Assembly: GCA_963742875.1 (NCBI GenBank)
Contig: CAVUNO010000004.1
Coordinates: forward strand, 24,776 to 88,775
From: Bog-532 sp963742875
GTDB taxonomy: Bacteria > Actinomycetota > Actinomycetes > Streptosporangiales > Streptosporangiaceae
Reading direction: 5' to 3'
DNA: 64,000 nt
The notes under the pieces are model-generated. The model was not told where the DNA came from. It saw only the letters and a program-made list of their open reading frames with translations, and ran no database searches. This document shows, in pieces, positions 43,531-52,944 of this stretch. The position numbers and the translations under genes are program-made. How positions within the stretch are numbered: the stretch's first letter is position 1; each line of letters begins with the position of its first letter.

Positions 43531-44571
43531 TCAGGCCGCGGGGGCGAGCGCGTCGTCGCCGAGCTCGGCCAGGATGTGGCAGGCCTGCCGGAGGATCTTG
43601 CGGGCCTCAGACAGCGCGGCGCGCTTGCCGTTACAGCGGTCCTTAACCTGGGCGTAGTAGCGGTGGTCCGGGGCCGGCGAGCGGGCGTGGGTCTTGCCGG
43701 CCTCGTACACCGCCCAGCGCAGCACCGGCGGTCCCTGCCGGGACAGCCGCCCGGGCGGGCCCTTGCGGTCGGAGGACCAGACGGTGACGTCCAGCCCGGC
43801 GAACCGGACCGCCTGGCGGGAGGAGGAGAACCGGCCCTCCCCGCCCAGCCAGCAGGTCATCGCCAGCGCGGTGACCGGCCCGACCCCGTACAGCCGCGCG
43901 GCCAGGACCTTGGCACCGGTCAGGTGCCGGGCGGCAGCCAGCAGCTGATGCCGCACCGCGTGCTGCCGGGTTTCCAGTGCTTCGAGCACCTCCAGCGCGG
44001 TGGCGACCTGCAGCTGCCCGGCCGGGGACAGATGCGCGGCCGCGGCCACCCGCAGCGCGGCCAGGCCCTGCTCGGTGCGCAGCGTCCCCTCGCCCAGGGC
44101 CGGAGCGCCCTGGTGGAACAAGACCGCGTGGATCCGCTGCACCCAGGCGGTGTGCTCGGCCCGCAGGTCGTTGTACAGCTCGAGCAGCGCCCGGCATTCC
44201 AGGATGTGGCCGGGCGGGATCCAGCACTCCGGCAGCCGCCCCTCGGCCAGCAGCATCCGCAGGTGCCGGGAGTCGGTCTTATCGGTCTTGGCGTGCCGCT
44301 TGCGGCCGCGGGCGAACGCGGTGTCGGCCGGCTCGGCCAGATGCACCGCGATGCCGGCCGCGGCCAGCTCCTCCGCGATATACCGCCACCCCGTGCACGC
44401 CTCCAGCGCGAACGCCACATCCTCGAGGCCGGCGAACCGCGCCAGCCAGGCGCGCAGGTGCACCCGGTCGGCTGGGCTGATCTGGCCGCGCCGCACCTGC
44501 CCGGTGCCGGTGTCGAGATAGTCGAAGGTGATCTGCTTCCGGTGGATATCCAGCCCGCCTACGATGGGCAT
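43531..44571 (-). CDS. IS110-family transposase (DEDD recombinase)
   Basis: A 346-residue IS110/IS116 transposase. The RuvC-like N-terminal domain has IVGGLDIHRKQITFDYLD (first D), VAFALEACTGWRYIAEEL (E) and RHAKTDKTDSRHLRMLLA (D residues). The C-terminal Tnp_20 domain has LYGVGPVTALAMTCWLGGEG, FSSSRQAVRFAGLDVTV with the catalytic serine region, and LSRQGPPVLRWAVYEAGKTH. The start at ATG 44571 follows GAGGAGG by six bases. IS110 elements lack inverted repeats and are guided by a bridge RNA from the non-coding end, here expected upstream at 44572-44880. The protein is intact. Confidence 0.92.
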   Translation of the reverse strand: MPIVGGLDIHRKQITFDYLDTGTGQVRRGQISPADRVHLRAWLARFAGLEDVAFALEACTGWRYIAEELAAAGIAVHLAEPADTAFARGRKRHAKTDKTDSRHLRMLLAEGRLPECWIPPGHILECRALLELYNDLRAEHTAWVQRIHAVLFHQGAPALGEGTLRTEQGLAALRVAAAAHLSPAGQLQVATALEVLEALETRQHAVRHQLLAAARHLTGAKVLAARLYGVGPVTALAMTCWLGGEGRFSSSRQAVRFAGLDVTVWSSDRKGPPGRLSRQGPPVLRWAVYEAGKTHARSPAPDHRYYAQVKDRCNGKRAALSEARKILRQACHILAELGDDALAPAA

Positions 44572-44885
44572 CGGGACCTCCTCACGCTCCGAGGGGGCGC
44601 GCACGCGCCCCATGCGAATTGCCTACGCGGTCCATCGTGACGCGCGTCTGAGCTGGGGAGGTCTCCCGGCACCCGGCCGCCAACCTCAGCTCAGTCCGGC
44701 CCGATGCATGTCATCTATGGGCGGCCAGCGTGGATCGGACGGCGTCGTCCCCGGGTACACGGATCTGGGCGATCTGCGCGGGCACCCGCAGAGCATTACG
44801 AGCTGGGTCTGCGAGGCGCTAGGTGGGGTCACGGTTGGGTGGCCAATCCGGGCGCAGTGATCGGCCTGCGACACCCTGGAGGTGA
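44572..44885 (-). ncRNA. Candidate bridge RNA region of the IS110 element
   Basis: IS110-group elements encode a bridge RNA between the left end and the recombinase start. In this 314-base non-coding stretch CTGAGCTGGGGAGG (44648-44661) can pair with CCTCAGCTCAG (44684-44694), giving a good stem-loop. A second GC-rich hairpin GGGGGCGCGCACGCGCCCC lies at 44593-44611. Position fits known bridge RNAs. Guide loops cannot be assigned without the exact IS ends. Confidence 0.4.
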
Positions 44886-45449
44886 TCACGCTGGCTTGGG
44901 ACGGTACCTGAGGTAGACAGCACCGCTTGCGAACCGCTGGGTGTCCAGCAGTTCCAGATCCGAGCGGACACTGTTGGCGAGCGCTCGCTTGCCACCTCCG
45001 ACGATGACGGGAACCAGGAGCAGCTGCAGCTCGTCGACCAGCCCGGCCGTGATGGCCTGCCCGGCCAGGTCGGCACCCCCTACAGTCAGGTCGTGCCCGG
45101 TGGCCGACTTCAGGTGCCGGACCATGCCGGGATCGAAGGTCGGTTCGATCCGTGTTCTGGCGCTCGACACCGATTGGAGTGTCTTTGAGAACACGATCTT
45201 GTCGGCTGCCTGCCAGATGCTGGTGAACTCCCGGACGGAAGCCGGCTGGCCGGGCACCGTGTGGGCGGTCTCCCAGTAGAGCATCGTCTCGTACATCCGG
45301 CGCCCGTAAAGGTAGGTGCGGACCGGCCGCTCGAGGTCGTTGACGAAGCAAAGCAGTTCTTCGCCGGGTGCCGCCCAGTCGAAGCGGCCTGTGGCGTCTT
45401 CGACGTAGCCGTCCGCCGAGGTGATCGCCGAGTAGATCAGCCTGGCCAT
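44886..45449 (-). CDS. Dihydrofolate reductase-like protein (RibD C-terminal domain)
   Basis: A 187-residue member of the RibD_C/DHFR-like family: LIYSAITSADGYVEDATGRF at the start, YLYGRRMYETMLYWETAH, DLTVGGADLAGQAITAGLVD and ELQLLLVPVIVGGGKRAL. These are NADPH-dependent reductases of unknown substrate, frequent in actinomycetes. It follows a second gene of the same family by 12 bases, likely an operon. Full length. Confidence 0.85.
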   Translation of the reverse strand: MARLIYSAITSADGYVEDATGRFDWAAPGEELLCFVNDLERPVRTYLYGRRMYETMLYWETAHTVPGQPASVREFTSIWQAADKIVFSKTLQSVSSARTRIEPTFDPGMVRHLKSATGHDLTVGGADLAGQAITAGLVDELQLLLVPVIVGGGKRALANSVRSDLELLDTQRFASGAVYLRYRPKPA

Positions 45450-45461
45450 CAGGACCCGCCG

Positions 45462-46058
45462 TCACTTCTTCACGCGGTAGCCGATGAAGGTCGCGAACGG
45501 GGACTGGCGCACTCCGAGGTGTTCGAGTTCCAGGGATTCGCCGAACCCGTCGAACAGGCGCTTGCCGACGCCGAGGGTCACCGGGGCGATGATGATCGTG
45601 AGCTCGTCGACCAGCCCGGCGGCCAGGGCCTGGCGGATGATATCTGCGCCGCCCATCACATGCACCTGCTTGCCGCCAGCGGCAGCCTTGGCCCGGTCGA
45701 CCGCCCCGGCGAGGCTCCCCACGAAGAAGAGGTCGCCGCCCGGCGGCTGCTCTGCGGGGCGGTGGGTGACCACGAAGAACGGGATGCCCCAGGGGTTCTT
45801 ATCGCCCCAGTGCCCGGCCGCCTCGTAGGTGCCGCGGCCTGCGATCACCGCACCATTGGCACCCATTGTCTCCTCCAGCCACGCCTTGTCCACGCCGACC
45901 GGTTCACCGCGCCCGGGCGAGTCGTAGCTCCAGGGCCCGCCGAACACCCAGTAGTGCAGGCGCTCGCCGCCGACCCCGAGCCCACAGCCAGGGCCATCGC
46001 CGGGCCCGGTGATGAAACCGTCCACCGAGATGGTGATCCCTGCAACCACCTTGCCCAT
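45462..46058 (-). CDS. Dihydrofolate reductase-like protein (RibD C-terminal domain)
   Basis: A 198-residue RibD_C/DHFR-like reductase that starts at ATG 46058 after GGAGGAGA. It shows MGKVVAGITISVDGFITGPG, ETMGANGAVIAGRGTYEAAG, VHVMGGADIIRQALAAGLVD and ELTIIIAPVTLGVGKRLFDG. It pairs with the next gene (12-base gap), but the two differ strongly, so this is not a recent duplication. Substrate unknown. Confidence 0.85.
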   Translation of the reverse strand: MGKVVAGITISVDGFITGPGDGPGCGLGVGGERLHYWVFGGPWSYDSPGRGEPVGVDKAWLEETMGANGAVIAGRGTYEAAGHWGDKNPWGIPFFVVTHRPAEQPPGGDLFFVGSLAGAVDRAKAAAGGKQVHVMGGADIIRQALAAGLVDELTIIIAPVTLGVGKRLFDGFGESLELEHLGVRQSPFATFIGYRVKK

Positions 46059-46202
46059 CGGCTCTCTCCTCCCGGTCAGTTCGTCGGCATCCGCGTGATG
46101 TATCAGGCAGACGGTTGGCACGGGCCGAAATCATCGCCCGGGAGCAGATCGGAAACTATGGCGTCGGGAGCTGGTGTGCCATATCTACCGACCGGCTAAC
46201 AG

Positions 46203-46409
46203 TCAGCCAAAGTGACCCCAGTGCGTGGCGATGATGAGAAGTAGACTCGCGATGGCGGGCGCGATACCTGCGACGATCGTTCGAGCGGTGCCAAACCTGA
46301 ACGCCGGGACTTGCGCCGCGGCGAGCCACACCCCAGCGGACAGCATAAGCAGGAATCCGATTTCCGCAAGGCGCACGCCCGTGTGATGCGCCAGAGCGAG
46401 GAAGTGCAT
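46203..46409 (-). CDS. Small membrane protein, 68 residues
   Basis: No family recognised. Two hydrophobic segments (IGFLLMLSAGVWLAAAQVPA and TIVAGIAPAIASLLLIIATH) suggest a two-helix membrane protein. It starts at ATG 46409 with no strong ribosome site. It lies alone between the reductase pair and the P450. It could be chance in GC-rich DNA, but the hydrophobic pattern and bias favour a gene. Confidence 0.5.
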   Translation of the reverse strand: MHFLALAHHTGVRLAEIGFLLMLSAGVWLAAAQVPAFRFGTARTIVAGIAPAIASLLLIIATHWGHFG

Positions 46410-46837
46410 CGATGATATTCTTCCTGCCCCGCTACACCTGTACCGAGAAGGGCGGATGAGCGGGGCTATCCGACGGCCGTACCCGGCGCCGGGGCCAAGA
46501 ACCCGCCGAGCCTCCGCAGGTCAGCGGTATATCCGGTATATCCGTTCGATTTACAACACCGAGAGCACGTTCCGGGAATCAGCCGAGGTCGCCATCCGCG
46601 TACACTCAGCCTGTTCAACCCGGTCGGTCATCGGGTGCATAGCGTGCGGCTGTTCCGCTTCCAGAGGTTGCGGAACGGGTCTGGTTTCTATCCGCACGTG
46701 ACCGGCGAATTGGCCATGCGCCTGGCCGAGATTCTTGCCAGCAAGGACAACGACGGCAGCACCGGCCTCGTCGCCCCTCCGCCGGGTACCGGCCTGAAGC
46801 GGTGGACCGCGAGCGTCGATGACGGGGCGATCGCACG
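46410..46837. other. No clear gene between the small membrane protein and the P450
   Basis: About 430 bases. A plus-strand frame from 46635 (86 codons) and a minus-strand frame (46551-46841) show no recognisable similarity. A possible palindrome GGTATATCCGGTATATCC lies near 46530-46548. Nothing else is seen. Confidence 0.3.
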
Positions 46838-48055
46838 TCATCGGGCGGAGACTGGCAGGCTGGTGAGGCCGTGGAGAACGAGCCCGTCCCGGTAGGCCGG
46901 CTCGCCGGTGAGGGCCAGGCGGGGGAACCGGGACAGCAGCGCCGGGAATGCGATCTGTGCCTCCAGCCGGGCGAGCGGGGCGCCCAGGCAGTAATGGATC
47001 CCGCCGCCGAACGACAGCGGAGGCTGTCCGGCCCGGTCCAGGATCAGCCGGTCCGGCGCGCTGAACACCTCCGGGTCGCGGTTGGCGGCCCCCAGCAGCG
47101 CCACCAGCCGCTGCCCTTGGGAGGTGGTCATCCCGGCGACATCGAGGCCAGCCGGAGCGCTGCGCACGGCGAGCTGTACAGGTGAGTCATACCGCAGCAG
47201 TTCCTCCACCGCCGGCGCGGCGAGTTCCGTCTCGGTGCGCAGCCGCCGGGCTTGGCCGGGATGGGCGAGCAGGGCCAGCAGGCCGTTGGCCAGCAGCCCG
47301 GTGGTGGTCTCGAAACCGGCCGCGAGCAGCAGCGCGGCCATGGTCACCAGTTCGTCCTGGGTGAGCTTGTCACCGGCCTCGGCGGCGGCCAGCACCGAGA
47401 CCAGGTTGTCGGCGGGATGGATGCGCCGGCGGGCGGCCAGGTCGGCCAGGTAGCCGCCGATCGCGGACGCGGCCACATCGGCGCGGTCCACGACCAGCGG
47501 GGTGAGGATCTCGAGCACCGCTGCCCAGTCCCGGACCAGGTCCCGGAACATCGGCCGGTCGGCGGCGGGGATGCCGAGCAGTTCCCCGATCACCGTGACC
47601 GGCAGTGGGAATGCGAAGTGGGCGAGGAAATCGTTCTCCCCGGCGACCTGCTCGCACGCCTGCGCCACGATCTGCTCCACGGCTGGCCGCAGCCCCTGTA
47701 CGCGGCGGGCGGTGAAGGCCGCCGAGACCAGGCGGCGCAGCCGGGTGTGCGCTGGCGGGTCGAGGGTCATGATAGTGGTGAACATCAGCCGCAGCGACGG
47801 CCGGTCGCGCCAGTCCGGGTAGCCCAAGGCGGCCAGCGCCCGCTCCGGTTCCTTGCGCAGCCGGTGATCGCGCAACAGCGCCGAGCAGTCCTGGTAGCCG
47901 GTGACGACCAGCGCCCCGTCGGGCGCGGTCACCGCGGGCCCCAGCGCACGCAGCCGGTCATACAACGGGTAAGGGTCGGCCCGGCCCTCCGGCTCGGCCA
48001 GCGCGGCCAGCAACTCTTCGGCCCGGCGGCCGCCCGCGAGCGCGTCTGTGGTCAT
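46838..48055 (-). CDS. Cytochrome P450
   Basis: A 405-residue bacterial class I P450. The I-helix motif is LLLAAGFETTTGLLANGLLA, the K-helix E..R is in VEELLRYDSPVQLAVRSAP, and the haem loop is LSFGGGIHYCLGAPLARLEA with the cysteine ligand. MTLDPPAHTRLRRLVSAAFT is the typical early block. All parts are present and the frame is intact. No ferredoxin gene is adjacent. The substrate is unknown. CYP105/107-like macrolide and steroid hydroxylases share these motifs. An amidohydrolase start lies upstream. Confidence 0.93.
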   Translation of the reverse strand: MTTDALAGGRRAEELLAALAEPEGRADPYPLYDRLRALGPAVTAPDGALVVTGYQDCSALLRDHRLRKEPERALAALGYPDWRDRPSLRLMFTTIMTLDPPAHTRLRRLVSAAFTARRVQGLRPAVEQIVAQACEQVAGENDFLAHFAFPLPVTVIGELLGIPAADRPMFRDLVRDWAAVLEILTPLVVDRADVAASAIGGYLADLAARRRIHPADNLVSVLAAAEAGDKLTQDELVTMAALLLAAGFETTTGLLANGLLALLAHPGQARRLRTETELAAPAVEELLRYDSPVQLAVRSAPAGLDVAGMTTSQGQRLVALLGAANRDPEVFSAPDRLILDRAGQPPLSFGGGIHYCLGAPLARLEAQIAFPALLSRFPRLALTGEPAYRDGLVLHGLTSLPVSAR

Positions 48056-48224
48056 CGTGATTCCTCCTGGTGGTCAGGGTCAGGGGCAGCACGGTGGCGG
48101 CGGGAGCTGGGCGCACCGCGCCCTTGACGTCAATGCCCGTGATGCGGTCTGTGGCTACCAGCACCAGAGGCCGGGTGCGCGGATGCAGGCCGTCCAACAT
48201 CCGGGCGGCGCGGATGGCGAGCAT
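47958..48224 (-). pseudogene. Amidohydrolase N-terminal remnant
   Basis: From ATG 48224, after a GAGGAG site, the minus strand reads MLAIRAARMLDGLHPRTRPL, VLVATDRITGIDV and PAPAATVLPL. This is the usual beginning of imidazolonepropionase-like amidohydrolases (first beta-sandwich, before the HxH motif). After about 50 residues the similarity ends, and the frame overlaps the P450 start and stops at 47958. The metal-binding barrel is missing. It is probably the relic of a P450-linked catabolic gene. Confidence 0.5.
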
Positions 48225-48464
48225 GACCATCTCCTCTCCCAGGACAGGACAGGGGAAGCCGATCGCCTCCGGCGCTGTGGCTGGCCGGATTGCGCTGGAA
48301 CAAGATTCTTACTGGAAGATAATTCCTATTAGAATGCTGTTATATTAAGCGGCAGATCCCGGTTTCGTCAACCCTCCCGGCCAGGCGGTCTTTCCGCCAG
48401 GCGCGCCGCGGTGCTTGGGGCGGCGGTCTCAAAGCGGCCAGGCGAGAACCATGCGTCGCTCCCC

Positions 48465-49601
48465 TAGCTACTTCGACCTGAAATTGGTCGCAAAAGTCTA
48501 GACTGGGCAGGTGGCGAGAACCGGGAGGCCGAAGGCCCCGCTTGTGCTGACGGATGCGGAGCGAGATCAGCTGACCCGCTGGGCGCGGCGGGCGAAGTCG
48601 TCGCAGGCCCTGGCCCTGCGGTCGAAGATCGTGCTGGCCTGCGCCGAGGGCGTGCCGAGCCGGGAGGTCGCGGCCCGGCTGGGCACGCATGAAGACACGG
48701 TCGGCAAGTGGCGGCGGCGGTTCCTGGCCCGGCGCCTGGACGGGCTGGCTGATGAGGACCGGCCGGGCCGCCCGCCGTCGGTCAGCCTGGACCAGGTCGA
48801 GGAGGTGATCGTGGCGACCCTGGAGCAGACGCCGAGGGACGCCACGCACTGGTCCCGTAAGTCAATGGCTGCCAGATCGGGGCTGAGCAAGTCGACGATC
48901 GGGCGGATCTGGCGGGACTTCGGGCTCCAACCGCATCGCACTGACGGGTTCAAGCTGTCGTCTGACCCGCTGTTCACCGAGAAGGTCGTCGATGTGGTGG
49001 GCCTGTACCACAACCCGCCGGAGAAGGCGGTGGTGCTGTGCGTGGATGAGAAATCGCAGATCCAGGCCCTGGACCGGTCCCAGCCGGTGCTGCCGATGAT
49101 GCCCGGCATGCCCGAGCGGCGCAGCCACGACTACTACCGGCACGGCATCACCAGCCTGTTCGCCGCCTTCAACATCGCCGACGGCACCGTGATCTCCGAG
49201 TTGCACCGCCAGCACCGCGCCACCGAGTTCCGCAAGTTCCTGGCCACGATCGACAAGGCCGTGCCCGAGGGCCTGGACATCCACCTGATCTGCGACAACT
49301 ACGGCACGCACAAGACCCCGGCCATCAAGACGTGGCTGGCCCGCCACCCCCGGATCCACATGCACTTCACCCCGACCGGGTCCTCATGGATCAACCAGGT
49401 GGAGCGGTGGTTCGGGTTCTTGACCGATCAGATGATCCGGCGCGGCGCCCACAAGAGCGTGCAAGCCCTCGAGAAGGACATCCGCGCCTGGATCGAGGGC
49501 TGGAACGCTGACCCCAAGCCGTTCGTGTGGAGGAAGACCGCCGAGGAGATCCTCGACTCCCTCGCACGATATTGCCGACGAATTTCGGACGCAGGACACT
49601 A
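48465..49601 (+). mobile_element. IS630-family insertion sequence
   Basis: Bounded on both sides by CTAG (48464-48467 and 49599-49602), which includes the TA target of IS630. Imperfect terminal repeats are recognisable as GAAATTGGTCG (left) and the complement of the right end, GAAATTCGTCG, at equal distance from the CTAG. Confidence 0.7.
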
Positions 49602-49602
49602 G
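48511..49602 (+). CDS. IS630-family transposase
   Basis: A 363-residue single-frame transposase. The N-terminal HTH is VPSREVAARLGTHEDTVGKW and the second HTH is ARSGLSKSTIGRIWRDFGLQ. The DDE catalytic core has VVLCVDEKSQIQALDRSQP (first D), DIHLICDNYGTHKTPAIKTW (second D) and SSWINQVERWFGFLTDQMIR (E). GTG 48511 is the start, and the stop TAG lies within the right-hand CTAG. The protein is intact and probably active. Confidence 0.92.
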   Translation: MARTGRPKAPLVLTDAERDQLTRWARRAKSSQALALRSKIVLACAEGVPSREVAARLGTHEDTVGKWRRRFLARRLDGLADEDRPGRPPSVSLDQVEEVIVATLEQTPRDATHWSRKSMAARSGLSKSTIGRIWRDFGLQPHRTDGFKLSSDPLFTEKVVDVVGLYHNPPEKAVVLCVDEKSQIQALDRSQPVLPMMPGMPERRSHDYYRHGITSLFAAFNIADGTVISELHRQHRATEFRKFLATIDKAVPEGLDIHLICDNYGTHKTPAIKTWLARHPRIHMHFTPTGSSWINQVERWFGFLTDQMIRRGAHKSVQALEKDIRAWIEGWNADPKPFVWRKTAEEILDSLARYCRRISDAGH

Positions 49603-51138
49603 CGGTAGTCCGTTGGATCAAGGTGGGAGGTAGAGGTTCAGGCCGTGGCCTGCGCTGACGTTGTTGAGTAGGTGCTGGAGCTCAGCGGGCGGGGGCGCTT
49701 TTGACCAGGCCTGCCACCAGCGCGTGAGCGTGATCGCGGGGGTCAGCCAGCTGCGGACCGCGCGCAGTGCGTGGGGCCAGCTGGGTGCCGGCGGGGGAGC
49801 CGGGCATGCCCGGGGCCGCTGGGACTGGGCGGCGGTGCCCCCCCTCTTGAGGGCTTGCCGGCGTGGGCCCGGGTGGAGGCGAACGGGCGGGCCAGCTGTC
49901 CCAGCAGAAGGAGAACGCGCAGTTGACCAGGGCCTGGTGACGGCGGATGGCGACGTCAGAGCGGACCTGGAAGTCGGCCCAGCCGAGCTCGTCCTTGACC
50001 TGCTTGTACGACTGCTCCACCCAGTGCCGCAGCCCGTAGATCCGCACGATCTCGGCCAGGCCTGCGGCCGGCCAGGGGCTGTCTTCCTGGTGCGGGCCGC
50101 CGGGCCGGGACAGGTTCGTGACCAGGTACCAGGTGGCCTTGTCCGGCAAGGCGGCCGGGTCGGCAGTGGCAACCACCAGGCGCCGGGCGCCGTCCGGCCC
50201 CCACCAGCCCAGGGTCGCGCCGGCGGCGTACCAGGTCCCGGTGTGCCCGTCGCGGAAGGTCCGGGTCACCGGCTGCCAGTCGCCGGGATCTTCGGGTCCG
50301 CCCCAGCGCAGCTCGCGGGCCGCATCGACGGGGGTGTGGGCATCGGCGCCGTAGGCCCAGGTCCCGCGGTGCGGCTTGAGCGCCATGACGAACGGCAGCC
50401 CGGCCTCCGCGAGCTCGCCGCGGAACCCGTCCTGGTCCCCGTAGGCGCAGTCCGCGGTGACCGCCCGGAACGCGAACCCCGCCGCCTGGGCCCGGATCGC
50501 GAGATCCGCGCCGATCTGCAGCTTGGTCCGGAACCCCGGGTCGTTCTTCCCCTTGGCAAAGTGCCGGGCCGGGGTATACGGGACCGCGTGCACCGGGTAA
50601 TACAGGCGCTCATCAGCCCACACCGTAGTGACTGTGACCACCCCGTTGTCGGTCTTGCCGTACCGGCCCAGCCACTGCCGGCCCACGTGCGCGGTCTTCG
50701 TGCCGTCCTTGCGGTCCCCGCTGTCATCGATGACCAGCACCCCGCCGCCGTGCGGCGCGGTCGCCGGGTCCGCTCGCAACAACTCCAGCCGGCGGTCATT
50801 GACCCGCTCGGGATCCCACACCGACTCCGACAAGAAGAACTGCAGCCGCTGTACCGCCGGAAGCTTCGACCCCGTCACCGGCTCGGCGCCAGCCAGGCAC
50901 GTCAGCGTCTTATTCCGCTCCCGCGGCACCAGCAGCCCCGCCAGGCACTCGCGGAACCCCCGCCGCTGCGCCACATGAGTGAACAGGTCATCGAAACCGG
51001 GCCGCGTACCCCTCCAGCGGACCCGGCGCAGGCAGACACACCACCGGCTTGGTCATCGCTCATCACCAGCTTCGAACTCACCAGGAAACCCACTTACAGA
51101 CTACCCCGAGCAGCCTTGATCCAACGGACTACCGCTAG
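49599..51138 (-). mobile_element. IS701-family insertion sequence
   Basis: Perfect 25-base inverted ends including the target: CTAGCGGTAGTCCGTTGGAT followed by CAAGG at 49599-49623, and its complement at 51114-51138. The outer CTAG on each side is the 4-base target duplication usual for IS701 (YTAR). It lies directly against the IS630 on the left and the IS1182-like element on the right. Confidence 0.85.
49618..51056 (-). pseudogene. IS701-family transposase with two frameshifts
   Basis: An IS4-like DDE transposase of the IS701 type. The start is in one frame (MTKPVVCLPAPGPLEGYAAR, from 51056). The body is in another (AQRRGFRECLAGLLVPRERN, GVLVIDDSGDRKDGTKTAHV, FRAVTADCAYGDQDGFRGEL, LRHWVEQSYKQVKDELGWAD). 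The end is in a third (WPHALRAVRSWLTPAITLTR, NVSAGHGLNLYLPP, stop 49618). One extra T at GGTTTCGATG (about 50998) and one extra G in a run of seven (about 49850) explain both breaks. DDE residues are present. Confidence 0.85.
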
Positions 51139-52727
51139 CTAGCTACTTCGACCTGAAAAACCCGGGCGGTGGTCTTTGATCATGGCCGGTGTGGCGAGAG
51201 GATGACCTCGACCCCTTGGGCTAGAAGGGATCGAGGCCATCATGTTCCGCACGATAGGCGACCAGGCGTCGTTGTGGGAGTCCCGGCTTCCGGCGGAGGT
51301 GCTGCGGCTGCCCGGGGAGCTGGCGCGGGTGGATGCGTTACTGGATGACCCGGCGTTCTTCGCGCCGTTCGCGCCGCATTTTCACCCGGTGATCGGCCGG
51401 CCGTCCACGCCGGTGGAGTGTTATTTGCGGCTGATGTTCTTGAAGTTCCGGTACCGGCTGGGCTTTGAGAGCTTGTGCGCCGAGGTCAGTGACTCGATCT
51501 CCTGGCGGCGGTTTTGCCGGATCCCGCTGGATGGGACGGTGCCGCACCCGACGACGTTGATGAAGCTGACCACCCGGTGCGGCGAAGAGGCGGTGGCGGG
51601 GCTGAATGAGGCGCTGTGGGCGAAGGCCGCTGCGGGCAAGCTGCTGCGCACGGCGCGGGTGCGGGCAGATACCACGGTGATCCCGGCGAACGTGGCCTAC
51701 CCGACCGATTCGGGGCTTTCGGCGAAGGCGGTGGGCAAGCTGGTGCGGACGGTGCGCCGGGTGCAGGCCGCGGGCGGGGCCCCCGGCACCGTGGTGACCG
51801 ACCGGCGGCGGGCGGCGGCCCGGCGGGTTCGCCAGATCGCCAGCAAACTGCGCTCCCGGGGCAAGCTGTCCCGGGAAGAGACCACCCAGGTGATCGGCCG
51901 GGTCACCGGTGAACTCGCCGATCTGGCGGCCAGGACCGCCGCGGAGGCGGCCGCGGTGCTGCGCAACGGCCGCCGGGCCCTCCCGAAGGCGCTCACCGGG
52001 CGGATGCGGGGCCGGCTGCGGCGGGCGCTGGATGAGCTGGCGGTCACGATCGAGCGGACCGCCAGGGTCGTGGCGCAGACCCGGAGCCGGCTGGCCGGGC
52101 AGCTCCCGGACAGTGCGGCCCGGCTGGTCAGCCTGCATGATCCCGACGCCCGGCCGATCCGCAAGGGCCGCATCGACCGGCCCGTCGAGTTCGGCTATAA
52201 AGCCCAGGTCGCCGACAACGACAACGGCGTCATCCTCGATTACAGCGTGGAATACGGTGCCGCCCCCGACGGGCCACAGCTCGTGCCTGCGATCGAGCGC
52301 GTCCACCGGCGAGCTGGCCGCGTACCCCGCGCCGTTACCGCCGACCGCGGCTACGGCCAGGCCGCCGTCGAGCGCGACTTGCACGCACGAGACGTGCGCA
52401 CCGTCGCGATTCCCCGGCAGGCCAAGATCTCCCCCGCCCGCAAAGCCACCGAGCACGGCCCGGGCTTCCGCAAACTCGTCAAATGGCGGACCGGTTCGGA
52501 GGGCAGGATCAGCTATCTCAAGCACACCTACGGCTGGAACCGCACCCAGCTCGACGGTAAAAAAGGAGCCGCCATCTGGTGCGGGCACGGGGTCTTCGCC
52601 CACAACCTGGTCAAGATCGCGAACCTGACTGCCTAGAACAGGGCACCCAAAGCCCACGATCCAGGCATCTGCTCACACAGCCAGCCCCATCCTCAGCCCC
52701 AAGCCTTTTTCAGGTCGAAGTAGCTAG
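51139..52727 (+). mobile_element. IS1182/ISNCY-like insertion sequence
   Basis: Ends with perfect inverted repeats CTACTTCGACCTGAAAAA (51143-51160 and complement at 52706-52723) flanked on both sides by CTAG (51139-51142, 52724-52727), a probable target duplication. The first 16 bases of this repeat also occur at 48468-48483 next to the IS630. Confidence 0.85.
51242..52636 (+). CDS. IS1182/ISNCY-like DDE transposase
   Basis: A 464-residue transposase with the DUF772-type N-terminus (HFHPVIGRPSTPVECYLRLM, FLKFRYRLGFESLCAEVSDS, WRRFCRIPLDGTVPHPTTLM). The catalytic segments are TARVRADTTVIPANVAYPTD (D) and RAVTADRGYGQAAVERDLHA (D), with LKHTYGWNRTQLDGKKGAAI (toward E/K) near the end. A long helical insertion rich in Arg/Ala lies between the first two catalytic residues. 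The frame is intact, from the ATG at 51242. Confidence 0.88.
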   Translation: MFRTIGDQASLWESRLPAEVLRLPGELARVDALLDDPAFFAPFAPHFHPVIGRPSTPVECYLRLMFLKFRYRLGFESLCAEVSDSISWRRFCRIPLDGTVPHPTTLMKLTTRCGEEAVAGLNEALWAKAAAGKLLRTARVRADTTVIPANVAYPTDSGLSAKAVGKLVRTVRRVQAAGGAPGTVVTDRRRAAARRVRQIASKLRSRGKLSREETTQVIGRVTGELADLAARTAAEAAAVLRNGRRALPKALTGRMRGRLRRALDELAVTIERTARVVAQTRSRLAGQLPDSAARLVSLHDPDARPIRKGRIDRPVEFGYKAQVADNDNGVILDYSVEYGAAPDGPQLVPAIERVHRRAGRVPRAVTADRGYGQAAVERDLHARDVRTVAIPRQAKISPARKATEHGPGFRKLVKWRTGSEGRISYLKHTYGWNRTQLDGKKGAAIWCGHGVFAHNLVKIANLTA

Positions 52728-52944
52728 ATGTCCGCAGCACGGGAAGCCGTGTCCCGCCAGCCGGGGCGAGCGCGTCCGCGAAACGACGCTCAGCCCTGGG
52801 CCCTGCGCCGCCGGCGCCCAGGGTTGCGGAATACGGTAAGCACATTCCTGCCGGCGCCTAGCGCCTTACCGGCCCGGCGGCCTGCGAGTCCTGCAACTGC
52901 GGGAGTCCGGGCCGAGCCAGCTGCCATCGTGTAGCGCGGCAGGG

